Shown here one piece after another: positions 17,161-25,899 of a stretch of DNA of 64,000 bases; the stretch's first letter is position 1; each line of letters starts with the position of its first letter. The stretch lies in contig NZ_FOQY01000010.1 of NCBI RefSeq assembly GCF_900113865.1, positions 85,555 to 149,554 on the forward strand, given 5' to 3'. The translations under genes were made by a program, and so were the position numbers. Source of the DNA: Streptosporangium canum (GTDB lineage: Bacteria; Actinomycetota; Actinomycetes; Streptosporangiales; Streptosporangiaceae). The notes beneath the pieces were generated by a model, which saw only the letters and a list, made by a program, of their open reading frames with translations, was not told where the DNA came from and ran no database searches.

Positions 17161-18198
17161 TCAGGGGATCCGGGCGGTCCCGGTCGCGAAGGCCGCCAGG
17201 AGTGCCCGGTCCTCCGCCAGGCCGGGGCCGTACGGGTCGTGGGCGTGGCTGTCCGGGATCCGTCCCTCGGCGGCGGCCAGCCAGAGCATCCGCTGGACGT
17301 AGCCCTCCATCGGCTCGGTGAAGGTCGCGGCGGCCAGCCGGTCGAGCCGCGCGGACGCCCGTTCGAACCCGCGCAGGTCGGAGCCGGCGAAGGCGGTCAT
17401 CACCTCCGCCGTGACCTCCACCGCCGCCGCCGCGATGCCCACCAGGGCGGCCTCGGCCCCCCACAGCAGCGACGGGCCGAACATCCGGTCCTCGCCGGTG
17501 ATGGGGAGCCTGCCCGCCTCGCGGGTGATGGCGATCGCCTCCTGGCAGCCCATCGCGTCCGACAGCAGCGCCGTCTTCAGCCCCGCCACTCCGGGGTGGC
17601 GCACCAGCCGGCGCAGGACGCCGGGAGGGTAGGGCCTGACGTAGAGGTCGAAGGCGATCATCGGCAGGCCGGTCGAGCGCCAGATCGCGTCGTGGGCGGC
17701 CCAGGGATCGTCGGTGGGGAAGACCATGACGGCGTCCGCGCCGAGGTCGGCCGCGATCCGGGCCTCGGCCACCATCCGGTCGACGGCCCCACCGGCGTGC
17801 TCCGCCGCACCGGACGGGCCGCCCGCACCGGATCGGCCCGCCGCATCCGAGGGGCCCGCCGTACCGGAACCGGACGGGCCTGCCGTACCGGACAAGCTTG
17901 CCGTACCGGATGGGTCCGCCGTTCCGGGTGAGCCGCCGACGCCGACGATCACCGGCACGCCCGTCGCGACGGCTCTGGTGATCACGCCCGCGCGGACCTC
18001 CGGCGCGAGGAAGGGGCCGCGTCCGGTGTGCGCGAGCACGGCCAGGCCGTCGGCCCCGTCGGCGACCAGGCCCGCCAGGTAGTCGCCGGCCAGGTCGAGG
18101 TCCACCTCGCCGGCCGCGGTCATGGGGGTGGCCGCCGCCGCTACCAGGGTGCCGCGCAGCCGGTCGCGCAGCTTCGCCGCCCGTGAGTCGATGTCCAT
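17161..18198 (-). CDS. DapA-fold lyase/aldolase 1 with a repetitive insertion
   Basis: A 345-residue member of the dihydrodipicolinate synthase/N-acetylneuraminate lyase superfamily; the Schiff-base Lys is in VAGLKTALLSD (about K208). The position of the usual catalytic Tyr appears to be Phe (IAFDLYVRP). Residues 90-137 are a hexapeptide-like Gly/Ser/Thr/Ala/Pro repeat inserted between barrel strand 3 and the following helix, which explains a length about 45 above the norm. It lies 9 nt downstream of the sugar permease gene and is the last gene of the transporter operon. Likely cleaves a 2-keto-acid sugar; the substrate is unknown. Confidence 0.82.
   Translation of the reverse strand: MDIDSRAAKLRDRLRGTLVAAAATPMTAAGEVDLDLAGDYLAGLVADGADGLAVLAHTGRGPFLAPEVRAGVITRAVATGVPVIVGVGGSPGTADPSGTASLSGTAGPSGSGTAGPSDAAGRSGAGGPSGAAEHAGGAVDRMVAEARIAADLGADAVMVFPTDDPWAAHDAIWRSTGLPMIAFDLYVRPYPPGVLRRLVRHPGVAGLKTALLSDAMGCQEAIAITREAGRLPITGEDRMFGPSLLWGAEAALVGIAAAAVEVTAEVMTAFAGSDLRGFERASARLDRLAAATFTEPMEGYVQRMLWLAAAEGRIPDSHAHDPYGPGLAEDRALLAAFATGTARIP
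17802..17935. repeat. seven imperfect 17-18 bp tandem units inside the DapA-like gene
   Basis: Units of the form CGCCGTACCGGAYRGGCC repeat about seven times with one longer unit (24 bp). All keep the reading frame and encode variants of PSGTAG on the minus strand. This has the appearance of an in-frame minisatellite expansion in an exposed loop. Confidence 0.8.
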
Positions 18199-18207
18199 CC
18201 GGCGAGC

Positions 18208-19077
18208 CTATTTCAGGCCGGTCATCGCGATGCTGTTGACCAGGTAGCGCTGGAGCAGGGCGAAGACGAGCAGGCAGGGCAGCACCGAGATCGTCGCGGA
18301 GGCCATCAGCACGGCCAGCGGGACCTCCTCGCCCCGCAGCGTGGTCAGGCCGACCGTCAGCGTGCGCATCGCGTCGCCCTGCGCGGCGACGAGCGGCCAC
18401 AGGAAGTCGTTCCAGTGCCACAGGAAGACGAAGACCCCCAGTGTGGCGAGGATCGGCTTGGTGAGCGGCACGACGATCCGCCAGTAGACCAGCCACTCGG
18501 AGGCGCCGTCCACCCGGGCCGCGTCGAACAGTTCGTCCGGCAGGTCCTTGATGAACTGGCGCATCAGGAAGACAGCCTGGGAGCTGGCGAGGGTGGGGAC
18601 GATCAGGCCCCAGTAGGTGTCGATCCCGCCCAGGTCGGAGACCAGCACGAACGTCGGGATCAGCGTGGCCTGGAAGGGCACCATCATCGTCGCGAGGAAG
18701 GCCCACAGCAGGGCGTCCCGGCCGGGGAAGCGCTTCTTGGCGAAGGCGTAGCCCGCCATCGACGCCGTGATCAGGATGATCACCACGGAGACGAGCGCGT
18801 AGATCAGCGAGTTCATCGTCCACCCGAGGAACCCGGAGGCCGACAGCGTCCGCACGAGGTTGTCGAAGGTCAGCTCGGAGGGCCACTGCGCGGGCACCGT
18901 CGGGCTGCCCGCGGGCGAGAGCGCCACCACGAGCATCACCAGGAACGGGCTGACCGTGAGAAGCGAGACCAGGCCGAGCAGGAGCGTCAGCGGCCACTTC
19001 CCGAACGTACGGCGCGGCGCGGGGGCCGCCGTCTTCCTCTTCTCCGTGGCGGTGGGGCGGGAGGCCGTGATCGTCAT
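18208..19077 (-). CDS. CUT1 carbohydrate ABC transporter permease (MalG-like)
   Basis: A 289-residue inner-membrane permease with about six hydrophobic spans. The cytoplasmic EAA loop reads [27 protein letters not shown], typical of MalG-type subunits. ATG 19077 overlaps the stop of the MalF-like gene (ATGA). The operon order binding protein, MalF-like, MalG-like, DapA-like shows that the imported solute is probably processed by the lyase. No ATPase gene is present, so a shared MsiK-type ATPase elsewhere would be needed. Confidence 0.92.
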   Translation of the reverse strand: MTITASRPTATEKRKTAAPAPRRTFGKWPLTLLLGLVSLLTVSPFLVMLVVALSPAGSPTVPAQWPSELTFDNLVRTLSASGFLGWTMNSLIYALVSVVIILITASMAGYAFAKKRFPGRDALLWAFLATMMVPFQATLIPTFVLVSDLGGIDTYWGLIVPTLASSQAVFLMRQFIKDLPDELFDAARVDGASEWLVYWRIVVPLTKPILATLGVFVFLWHWNDFLWPLVAAQGDAMRTLTVGLTTLRGEEVPLAVLMASATISVLPCLLVFALLQRYLVNSIAMTGLK

Positions 19078-19940
19078 GAGGTCCCCCGGTCGAGCAGGCG
19101 GCGCTGGATCAGCGAGACGACCAGGACCACCGCGAACAGCACCATGCCCAGGGTCGCCGCGTAGCCGAAGTCGAAGAATTTGAAGCCCTGTTCGTAGAGG
19201 CCGTAGATGAGGGTGTAGCTGGCCCGTGCCGGCCCCCCTCCGGTCATCACGTAGATGGTGTCGAAGGTCTGGAAGGCCCCGATGGTCTCGATGATCAGGA
19301 CGAAGAACAGGGCGGGCCGCAGCAGCGGCAGCGTGATCCGCCGGAAGCGCTGCCAGGCGTTCGCCCCGTCGACGCGGGCCGCCTCCAGGTAGGACCCGGG
19401 GATGGACTTCAGGCCGGCGAGCAGGATCAGCATGGAGTAGCCGAACCCCTTCCAGACCGAGACCACCGCCAGGGCGGGCAGCACCAGCGAGGACTGCTCC
19501 AGGAATCCGACCGGGCCCAGATCCACCTTGGCCAGCAGCCCGTTCAGCAGGCCGTCGAACTCGTAGATCCAGCGCCAGATCACCCCGGCGAGCACGAAGC
19601 TCGTCACATAGGGCAGGAACAGCATCCCGCGGAACAGCCCCTTGGCGTAGATCGCCGCGTTGAGCATCAGGGCGGTGCCGAGGGAGACCAGCATGGTCAG
19701 CGGGACGTAGACCGCCACGTAGAGCAGCGTGGTGCGCAGGCTGGCCAGGAAGAGCGGATCGTCCAGGAGCCTGGCGTAGTTGTCGACCCCGACGAAGCTC
19801 CACTCTCCGCTGACCTTGTAGTCCGTCAGGCTCATGCCCGCCGCCCCCAGCGTGGGGACGAACCGGAAGATCACAAAGAGCACCAGCATCGGCAGGACGA
19901 ACAGCAGCCCCGTCATGGGATCTCGCAACCGCTGTCGCAC
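19074..19940 (-). CDS. CUT1 carbohydrate ABC transporter permease (MalF/UgpA-like)
   Basis: A 288-residue permease with about six spans and an EAA loop [29 protein letters not shown] 19940 is selected because GAGGGGGTG lies about 5 nt upstream; a TTG at 19958 would add six residues without an RBS. It overlaps the next permease by 4 nt and follows the binding-protein gene by 66 nt. Confidence 0.92.
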   Translation of the reverse strand: MRQRLRDPMTGLLFVLPMLVLFVIFRFVPTLGAAGMSLTDYKVSGEWSFVGVDNYARLLDDPLFLASLRTTLLYVAVYVPLTMLVSLGTALMLNAAIYAKGLFRGMLFLPYVTSFVLAGVIWRWIYEFDGLLNGLLAKVDLGPVGFLEQSSLVLPALAVVSVWKGFGYSMLILLAGLKSIPGSYLEAARVDGANAWQRFRRITLPLLRPALFFVLIIETIGAFQTFDTIYVMTGGGPARASYTLIYGLYEQGFKFFDFGYAATLGMVLFAVVLVVSLIQRRLLDRGTS

Positions 19941-20006
19941 AGGGTCACCCCCTCTCAATCGGACCTCCCCGCCGCGTACGGCACGGCGGGGAGGTGCATG
20001 GTTGGC

Positions 20007-21254
20007 TCAGCCGCTGGCCAGCAGCGTGTTGGCCTCCTGGGCGGCCGCGTCAAGGGCCTTCTTCGCGTCCTCCTTGCCGAGCAGCGCCGCCTGGATGTGC
20101 GGCGCGATCAGCGACATCACCTGCCGGGCCTTGGGGTGGGTGTCGCCGGGGAAGGCGAACTCCAGCGACTTGGCGAACTCCGTGGCCTCCGGCGACTGCC
20201 CGGGCACGGTCGCGTCGGTGCGCGCGGGGAAGAAGCCGGACTCCTTGGCGAGGTCGGCCGCCACCTCGGGCGAGGAGAGATACTCGGCGAACTTCCTGGC
20301 CTCGGCCTGCTGGGGGGAGTGCTTGGCCAGCACCAGCCCGCCGGGGATGCCGAACGCCACGCGCTTGCTGCCCTCCAGCGGCAGCCCGATCCCCACGTTC
20401 TCGGCGCCGATCGCGGCGCCGAGCTGGACCGCCTGGAGCGCGGTCGCCGCGTGGTACATGGCGGTCTTGCCGGACGCCAGCGGGCCGCCCTCGATCTCGT
20501 TGCTCTTGGTCGCGGCGTTCTCGGGGATCCCGCCGGCGGCCTTGAGGTCGAGCAGGAGCTGCAGGGCCGCCACGCCCTCCGGGCCGTTGAAGGCGACGGA
20601 CTTGCCGTCCTGGGCGAACACGCTGCCGCCGTTGGACCACAGCAGCGGGTAGAAGCTCTGGTTGAGGCTGACCTCGGGAGCCCCCGGGTAGTCCAGGACG
20701 GCGACCTTCTTGGCCGCCAGCTTGGGCGCGGCCTCCTTGAGCGCGGCCCAGGTGCCGGGCACCTCGGTGACCCCGGCGTCGGCGAAGGCCTTCTTGTTGT
20801 AGATCGGCGCCGTGATCGTCTGGTAGATCGGCACGCCGTACAGCTTGCCGTCCACCGTCAGGGCGTTCAGCGCCGCTGGCAGGTAGGCCGACTTGGCGGG
20901 GGCCACGAGATCGTCGAGCGCGACGAGCGAGCCCTGCTGGGCGTACTGCGGGATCTGGTCGGGGCCGAGGACGACCAGGTCGAAGCCCTTCTTGGCGGCC
21001 AGCGCCGTCGTGACCTTCTCCTGGCGGCCTTCCCAGGGCTGCAGGTCGATCTTGAGGTCGACGGCGGGGTTCGCCGTCTCGAAGCCCTTCTCGACCTTGG
21101 CCCAGAACGCCTGGCTCTTGGCCTGGTCGGAGATGACGGGGTACATCCACATGGTGACCGTGCTCTTGCCCGACCCGGAATCGGAGCCGGATCCACATCC
21201 GGCGAGCACGACTCCCAGGGCGGCCGCGAGGCCGGCAGCGGCGACCTTCCTCAT
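20007..21254 (-). CDS. extracellular sugar-binding lipoprotein (ABC family 1)
   Basis: A 415-residue solute-binding protein. ATG 21254 follows a GGAAGG-type RBS; the lipobox is VLAGC at about residues 18-22, so it is anchored to the outer membrane face. WMYPVISDQ near the start and the later ALQLLLDLKAAGG pattern are typical of CUT1 binding proteins for oligosaccharides. It is the first gene of the transporter operon, with operators at 21282 and 21349 directly upstream, so it should be controlled by the cluster regulator. Confidence 0.92.
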   Translation of the reverse strand: MRKVAAAGLAAALGVVLAGCGSGSDSGSGKSTVTMWMYPVISDQAKSQAFWAKVEKGFETANPAVDLKIDLQPWEGRQEKVTTALAAKKGFDLVVLGPDQIPQYAQQGSLVALDDLVAPAKSAYLPAALNALTVDGKLYGVPIYQTITAPIYNKKAFADAGVTEVPGTWAALKEAAPKLAAKKVAVLDYPGAPEVSLNQSFYPLLWSNGGSVFAQDGKSVAFNGPEGVAALQLLLDLKAAGGIPENAATKSNEIEGGPLASGKTAMYHAATALQAVQLGAAIGAENVGIGLPLEGSKRVAFGIPGGLVLAKHSPQQAEARKFAEYLSSPEVAADLAKESGFFPARTDATVPGQSPEATEFAKSLEFAFPGDTHPKARQVMSLIAPHIQAALLGKEDAKKALDAAAQEANTLLASG

Positions 21255-21281
21255 CGGCGCCTTCCTTTCCTTTTTTGCTAA

Positions 21282-21299
21282 TACCGGTCTAGACCGAAA
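21282..21299. promoter_or_regulatory. regulon operator site 8
   Basis: TACCGGTCTAGACCGAAA keeps the central CGGTC..GACCG of the motif and matches 13 of 18 positions. It lies 28 nt upstream of the binding-protein start and its RBS, where a repressor could block the transporter promoter. Confidence 0.7.
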
Positions 21300-21348
21300 C
21301 CTAGCCACCTGGTTAAAGGCGGGTCAATGCCTGAAATACGAACGTAAC

Positions 21349-21366
21349 TAACCGCCAAGGCCGGTA
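21349..21366. promoter_or_regulatory. possible weak operator site 9
   Basis: TAACCGCCAAGGCCGGTA matches the consensus at about 11 of 18 positions and keeps the dyad. It lies between the aminotransferase 2 stop and the binding-protein gene, 50 nt upstream of site 8. It is marginal on its own and is supported only by position. Confidence 0.35.
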
Positions 21367-21378
21367 CCCGGTAAGTGA

Positions 21379-22518
21379 TCATCGACCGAACCCGGCGGCC
21401 ACCGCGTCGACGTGCTCGTCGGTGTAGTGCTCGTTCCAGTCGATGACCAGGAGATTCTCCGCGACCAGGCGTTCGGCCTCGGGACAGGGCGCGGGCGGGC
21501 CGTCCAGCGGGAAGCGCGAGGTGCCGTAGACGGGCCCGTCCCACACCGGGGCCAGGTTGAGCGGCTCGGCCAGGTAACCGGCCCTGGCGGGGATCCCGGC
21601 GCCGGCCAGCCGCTCGGCCAGCTCCGGGGCTCCCCCGCCGGGCAGCACCAGCGGGAACAGCCACCAGGCATGCCCCTCGGGTTCCGGCAGGCGGACCCCG
21701 GCCAGCCCGTCCAGGGCCTTCAGCAGCCGCGCGGCGGTGCGCCTGCGGGCCTCGACCACCCAGGGCAGCTTCACGAGCTGGGCACGGGCGACCGCCGCCT
21801 GCAGCTCGGTCATGCGGTAGTTGAGCCCGAAGCTCACATGATGGCGGCCGACGGCCCTGTCCCAGCCCTTGTCGGCGAACAGACGCATCGTGTGAGCCAG
21901 CCGGTCGTCGTCGGTGATCACCAGACCACCGTCGCCGCAGGTGATGTGCTTCCACTGCTGGAGGCTGAAGCAGCCGACCTCCCCCACCCTGCCGACCGGG
22001 CGCCCGTCGGGCGACGTCGCCAGCCACGCCTGGGCGCAGTCCTCGATCAGGGCCAGGCCGTGCTCGTCGGCCAGGGCCCGCAGCTCGGCCGTCCGGGCCG
22101 GGGCCCCGAACAGGTGGACGGCCATGATCGCGCGGGTGCGCGGGCCGATGAGCGCCGCCACCGCGTCCGGATCAAGATTCCCGGTGGCCGGATCGACGTC
22201 TGCGAAGACAGGGACGGCGTTCTGCGCCAAGATAGGGGCCACTGTGCCGAAGTCGGTCAGCGGGGTCGTGATGATCTCGTCTCCGGGGTCGGGCGCGGCG
22301 GCCACGACGGCCAGATGGAGGGCCGCGGTGCCAGAGCTGCAGGCGATGGCGTGGCGGGAGCCGTACAGCTCCGCCATCTCACGCTCCAGCGCTCGCGCCT
22401 CGGTCCCCCACACGGAGCTGAGCATCCCGGAACGGATCACCCGCTCCGCGGCCGCCACCTCCTCGTCGCCGAGCGTCCGTCCGTCCGATCCGGCCATGCT
22501 GGGAAATGTCAGAGCCAA
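21379..22518 (-). CDS. DegT/DnrJ/EryC1/StrS-family PLP aminotransferase 2
   Basis: A 379-residue PLP enzyme. A TTG at 22518 with GAGG 8 nt upstream gives the conserved N-terminus MALTFPSMAGSDGRTLGDEE; an ATG at 22497 is the alternative. PLP motifs: SSGTAALHLA, LIEDCAQAW (Asp about 160) and the Schiff-base Lys in FSLQQWKHITCGDGG (about K190). It differs clearly from aminotransferase 1, so the two probably act on different keto-sugars. It is divergent from the regulator across operator 22552 and upstream of the transporter operon. Confidence 0.88.
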   Translation of the reverse strand: MALTFPSMAGSDGRTLGDEEVAAAERVIRSGMLSSVWGTEARALEREMAELYGSRHAIACSSGTAALHLAVVAAAPDPGDEIITTPLTDFGTVAPILAQNAVPVFADVDPATGNLDPDAVAALIGPRTRAIMAVHLFGAPARTAELRALADEHGLALIEDCAQAWLATSPDGRPVGRVGEVGCFSLQQWKHITCGDGGLVITDDDRLAHTMRLFADKGWDRAVGRHHVSFGLNYRMTELQAAVARAQLVKLPWVVEARRRTAARLLKALDGLAGVRLPEPEGHAWWLFPLVLPGGGAPELAERLAGAGIPARAGYLAEPLNLAPVWDGPVYGTSRFPLDGPPAPCPEAERLVAENLLVIDWNEHYTDEHVDAVAAGFGR

Positions 22519-22551
22519 CGAGCACCTCGCAAAAGGTAGGGTCAGACCATA

Positions 22552-22569
22552 AACCGGTCTTGACCGTAA
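22552..22569. promoter_or_regulatory. regulon operator site 10, regulator/aminotransferase promoter
   Basis: AACCGGTCTTGACCGTAA matches the consensus at 13 of 18 positions, with the right half GACCGTAA intact. It lies 20 nt before the regulator GTG and 33 nt before the divergent aminotransferase 2 start, which implies autoregulation. A GGTC-A-GACC dyad at 22540-22548 nearby may be a further half-site pair. Confidence 0.7.
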
Positions 22570-22589
22570 TAGGGAATGGAGAGGTCTGG

Positions 22590-23795
22590 GTGGGCATCGT
22601 CATCGGAGTCGTCGGTCCCCATGATCTGGTCGACGAGGTGGCCGCCACCTGCGAGGAGCAGTTGGGGGTGAGCGCCTTGCGGCTGGACTACGACCACGAG
22701 TCGCAGGCGCCCGCGATCGTGGAGGCCCACGCCGCGTCGGTCGAGGGATGGCTCTTCACCGGCATCGTGCCCTACATGCTGGCACGCGACGCCGACGTGC
22801 TGTCGCGGCCGGCCTCCTTCGTGGACTATTCCGGCGCCACCCTGCTCAGCGCGCTCGTCCGTCTCCAGCACGAGGGACAGGACGTGACCCGGCTGTCCGT
22901 CGACACCCTGGCCTCCGCCGACATCGTGACGACCTTCGCCGAGGCGGGCCTGCCCACCGAGGACATCCGGACCCTCCCCTACCGCCAGGGGATGAGCTCG
23001 AAGAAGGCCGTCGCGTTCCACCGCCGGGGCAGGGGGCACGCCGTGGTCACCTGCCTCAGCTCGGTCCACGAGGCGCTGCGCGAGGAGATGCACGTGCTGC
23101 GCCTGGTCCCGTCGGTCCACTCGGTCCGCGTCGCCCTGCGCCAGCTCCTGCAGTCGGCCGAGGGGCAGGCCCAGGAGGACGCGCAGATCGCGCTCGGGCT
23201 GATCGAGGTGGAGAGCGAGGAGGGCCTGCTGCGCGAGGCCACCGCGCTGGGCGGCACGCTGGCCGCCTTCCGCGGCGGCACGCATCTGCTCGTCACCACG
23301 CGCGGCCCGCTCTCCGACGCGACGGGGGGCTTCTCCTCGCTGCCCATGCTGTCGCGCCTGGCGAGCCACAACCAGGTCGTGCGGGTGGGATTCGGGCTGG
23401 GGCGCAGCGCGGCGGAGGCCGAGAGCCTGGCACGCCGCGCCCTCGCCCGCGCCCGCCGCATCGGCGAGGTGGCCGCGGTGCTGTCGCTCCGCGCCGACAC
23501 CGACATCGTGCTCGAATCGGTCGCCCCCACGCCGGCGGGCGGCAAGAGCCTCAACGTGATCGCGCGCCGGGTGGGGCTGTCGGTCCCGACGCTGGAGCGG
23601 TTGATCGAGGCTCGGGCCGCCGTGGGCGACGAGCCGCTCACCACCCGCGAGATCGCCGAGCGCCTGGGGGTGCAGCAGCGGACGGCCCGCCGGATGCTGC
23701 ACCGCCTGGAGCTGTCGGGGCTCGCCGAGCGCACCGGCAACCTTTCCAGCGGTTCGAGCGGCCGTCCGCTGACGATGTACCGGCTGACCCTCTAG
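22590..23795 (+). CDS. three-domain winged-helix regulator, probable master regulator of the cluster
   Basis: A 401-residue protein that I cannot place in a named family. GTG 22590 has GGAGAGG 5 nt upstream. Residues 1 to about 180 look like a PrpR/periplasmic-binding-like sensor (VGIVIGVVGPHDLVDEV...). Residues about 190-320 contain a GGDEF/cyclase-like segment (VRVGFGLGRSAAEAESLARRALARAR) without a GGDEF signature. The C-terminal 75 residues hold two HTH-like helices (SLNVIARRVGLSVPTLERLI and TTREIAERLGVQQRTARRML) ending in a winged tail. It is the only regulator in the cluster, and an operator copy precedes it. Its stop shares CTAG with the convergent gene at 23792. Confidence 0.75.
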   Translation: MGIVIGVVGPHDLVDEVAATCEEQLGVSALRLDYDHESQAPAIVEAHAASVEGWLFTGIVPYMLARDADVLSRPASFVDYSGATLLSALVRLQHEGQDVTRLSVDTLASADIVTTFAEAGLPTEDIRTLPYRQGMSSKKAVAFHRRGRGHAVVTCLSSVHEALREEMHVLRLVPSVHSVRVALRQLLQSAEGQAQEDAQIALGLIEVESEEGLLREATALGGTLAAFRGGTHLLVTTRGPLSDATGGFSSLPMLSRLASHNQVVRVGFGLGRSAAEAESLARRALARARRIGEVAAVLSLRADTDIVLESVAPTPAGGKSLNVIARRVGLSVPTLERLIEARAAVGDEPLTTREIAERLGVQQRTARRMLHRLELSGLAERTGNLSSGSSGRPLTMYRLTL

Positions 23796-24847
23796 CCCAG
23801 CCACCGGTCGAGACCCTCGGCGACGAAGTCGTCGTCCCGCAGCCAGGGGTAGGCGGCCCAGATCCGGTCGATCTCGGCGAGCTGGCCCGGGGACAGGTCC
23901 TCGGCCGGGTCCAGGCACCAGCGCCCGGCGAGCAGGCCCTGGCGCCGGAGCACCTCGTGGATGCCGGGGATGCAGCCGTGGAAGCCGCCGGCCACGTCGA
24001 AGATGGCCGCGTTCGCGTCGGTGAGGTGGCCGTCGAGGGTCAGCAGGCGCCGCACGGCCACGTCGTCGCCGGCGCGGGCGCGCTTCGCCTCCTCCAGCAG
24101 CTCGACCGCGCGCCGCACCCAGACCGCCCACTGGCCGAGCAGCCCGCCGACGAACTCCAGCTCGACCTCGCGGCCGTCGACGACGACCCGGTGCGGGGTG
24201 ATGAGGTCGGCGAGGATGTGGTCGTCGTTGCCCGTGTAGAGCGCGACCTCGCCCTCCCTGCCCGCGCGGCAGACGCCGTGCAGGACGTCCAGCGTCCGGT
24301 AGCGGTCGAAGGGCGCCACCTTGATCCCGACCACCGAGTCGATCGCGGCCAGCTCTGTCCAGAAGTTCCGGGACAGCCGCCTGCCGCCCACCGCGGGCTG
24401 GAGGTAGAAGCCGATGACGGGGAGGACCTCCCCCACCGCGCGCGCCCGTTCGATCAGCTCGTCCTCGTCGAGCCCCTGGGCGGGGCTGAGCAGGGCCATG
24501 TGGTAGCCGAGCGACGCGGCCAGCTCGGCCTCGGCCACGGCCTGGGCGGTGGGGCCGGTGGCCCCGGCCACGAGGAGCACCTCCCGGTCGTACTCACGGG
24601 CGGTCTCGGCCGCCAGTTCGAGCACCGGGGGCAGCAGCGGGGTGCCGTGGATGGCGAACTGCGTCGTGTGTACCCCGACGGCCAGTCCCCCCGCCCCCGC
24701 CTCGATGTAGTAGCGGGTCAGCGCCCGCTGGCGCCGCTCGTCCAGCCGGCGCTCGCCGGTCAGCGCCAGCGGGTGGGCCGGGATCACACATCCCCGCCGG
24801 AACAGATCATGCACGGACGCGTGCGTCCCAGGTGCCGTGCTCAGCAC
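23792..24847 (-). CDS. DapA-fold lyase/aldolase 2
   Basis: A 351-residue dihydrodipicolinate synthase-superfamily protein. GTG 24847 has GAGGGGG 6-7 nt upstream and avoids overlap with the upstream gene; a GTG at 24880 is possible. The barrel Lys is in SVVGIKVAPFD (about K176), and LPVIGFYLQP marks strand 5. It has an extended C-terminus of about 80 residues (GNDDHILADL..., WVRRAVELLEEA). It follows the SDR-like gene by 16 nt, so operator 25900 should control both. It may cleave or dehydrate a keto-acid intermediate; the reaction is not known. Confidence 0.8.
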   Translation of the reverse strand: MLSTAPGTHASVHDLFRRGCVIPAHPLALTGERRLDERRQRALTRYYIEAGAGGLAVGVHTTQFAIHGTPLLPPVLELAAETAREYDREVLLVAGATGPTAQAVAEAELAASLGYHMALLSPAQGLDEDELIERARAVGEVLPVIGFYLQPAVGGRRLSRNFWTELAAIDSVVGIKVAPFDRYRTLDVLHGVCRAGREGEVALYTGNDDHILADLITPHRVVVDGREVELEFVGGLLGQWAVWVRRAVELLEEAKRARAGDDVAVRRLLTLDGHLTDANAAIFDVAGGFHGCIPGIHEVLRRQGLLAGRWCLDPAEDLSPGQLAEIDRIWAAYPWLRDDDFVAEGLDRWLG

Positions 24848-24863
24848 GTGCCATCCCCCTCGA

Positions 24864-25880
24864 TTAGAACTTGCCGTCACGACGCTCGAACTTGGTGGGC
24901 TTTCCGAGGAGCGGCCCGCCGTCGGCCACCCATCGCGCCGTATGCCCGATCAGCTCGGTGAGCGTGAGATCCGGGTAGCCGAACAGCCCGTGGCAGCGCG
25001 CGGCGTTGGACAGCAGCGCCGTCGGGGCCTCCTCGCCGGTGAACACCGGCCGCCTGCCGAGAGCCTCGCCGAGGGCCTCCGCCGCCTGCCGTACCGAGAC
25101 CAGCTCGGGGCCGGTGACGTTGAGGACGCACGGCTCGGCGCCGGCCAGCGGCAGCGAGCGGAGCGTGACCTCGTTGGCGTAGCCCTGCCAGACCACGTTG
25201 ACCTGCCCGGTGGTCAGGTCGATCGGCTGATCCGCCAGGATCCGCTGCGCGAGGTCGACGAGCACGCCGTAGCGCATCTCGACCGCGTAGTTGAGCCGGA
25301 TCAGCGACAGCGGCGTGCCGTACTCCGCCGCGAAGTGCGTGAGCACCCGCTCCCTGCCCAGACAGCTCATCGCGTAGTCGCCCACCGGGCCGGTGGGGCC
25401 GTCCTCGGTGCTGCCGCCGCTCGCGACCGGCACCAGGGGGTAGACGTTGCCCGTGGACAGCGCCGCGATCCTGCTGCCGCGGAACCGGTCGGCCACCCGT
25501 CCCGGCAGGTAGGTGTTGGTGAACCAGGTCGCGTGCTCGCGCCCGGCGGTGCCGAACTTGGCGCCGACCAGGAAGACCACGTTCGCGGCGTCGGGCAGGC
25601 CGCGCAGCGCCTCCTCGTCGGCGACGTCGGCCGCCACCACCGTGGCGCCGCTCTCCTGGAGCGACTGCGCCAGTCCGGGCTCGGAGAACCGCGACACCGC
25701 GATCACCCGCCGGGACACCCCCGACGCCCGCACACCGCGCAGCGCCAGGCGCACCAGGCTCGGCCCCAGCTTGCCGCCGGCTCCGAGGATCATGATGTCC
25801 CCGTCGAGCTTGCCCAGATCGTCGGCGAGCCCGTCACGCGGTCGTGACAGCCGCTCGTCCAGTTCCGCCAGCGTGCGCAT
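24864..25880 (-). CDS. NAD(P)-dependent epimerase/dehydratase-like protein (atypical SDR)
   Basis: A 338-residue extended-SDR-like protein. ATG 25880 follows AAGGAGG. The nucleotide-binding motif is the unusual ILGAGGKLG (32-39). The serine of the catalytic triad may be in LSTGNVY (about 142), but the YxxxK motif reads Y169-A-M-S-C173, so the catalytic Lys is replaced by Cys. It either uses another proton relay or is not a redox epimerase. The operator at 25900 is 19 nt upstream, and the DapA-like gene follows. Confidence 0.78.
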   Translation of the reverse strand: MRTLAELDERLSRPRDGLADDLGKLDGDIMILGAGGKLGPSLVRLALRGVRASGVSRRVIAVSRFSEPGLAQSLQESGATVVAADVADEEALRGLPDAANVVFLVGAKFGTAGREHATWFTNTYLPGRVADRFRGSRIAALSTGNVYPLVPVASGGSTEDGPTGPVGDYAMSCLGRERVLTHFAAEYGTPLSLIRLNYAVEMRYGVLVDLAQRILADQPIDLTTGQVNVVWQGYANEVTLRSLPLAGAEPCVLNVTGPELVSVRQAAEALGEALGRRPVFTGEEAPTALLSNAARCHGLFGYPDLTLTELIGHTARWVADGGPLLGKPTKFERRDGKF

Positions 25881-25899
25881 CCGGCCTCCTTGTTCTCAT

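Noticed and set aside
21282-21299. DasR-type (GntR/HutC) site
   Set aside because: The centre GGTCTAGACC is DasR-like, but the flanks and the other ten copies follow ACGGTC..GACCGT, and the local regulator is not of the GntR family.
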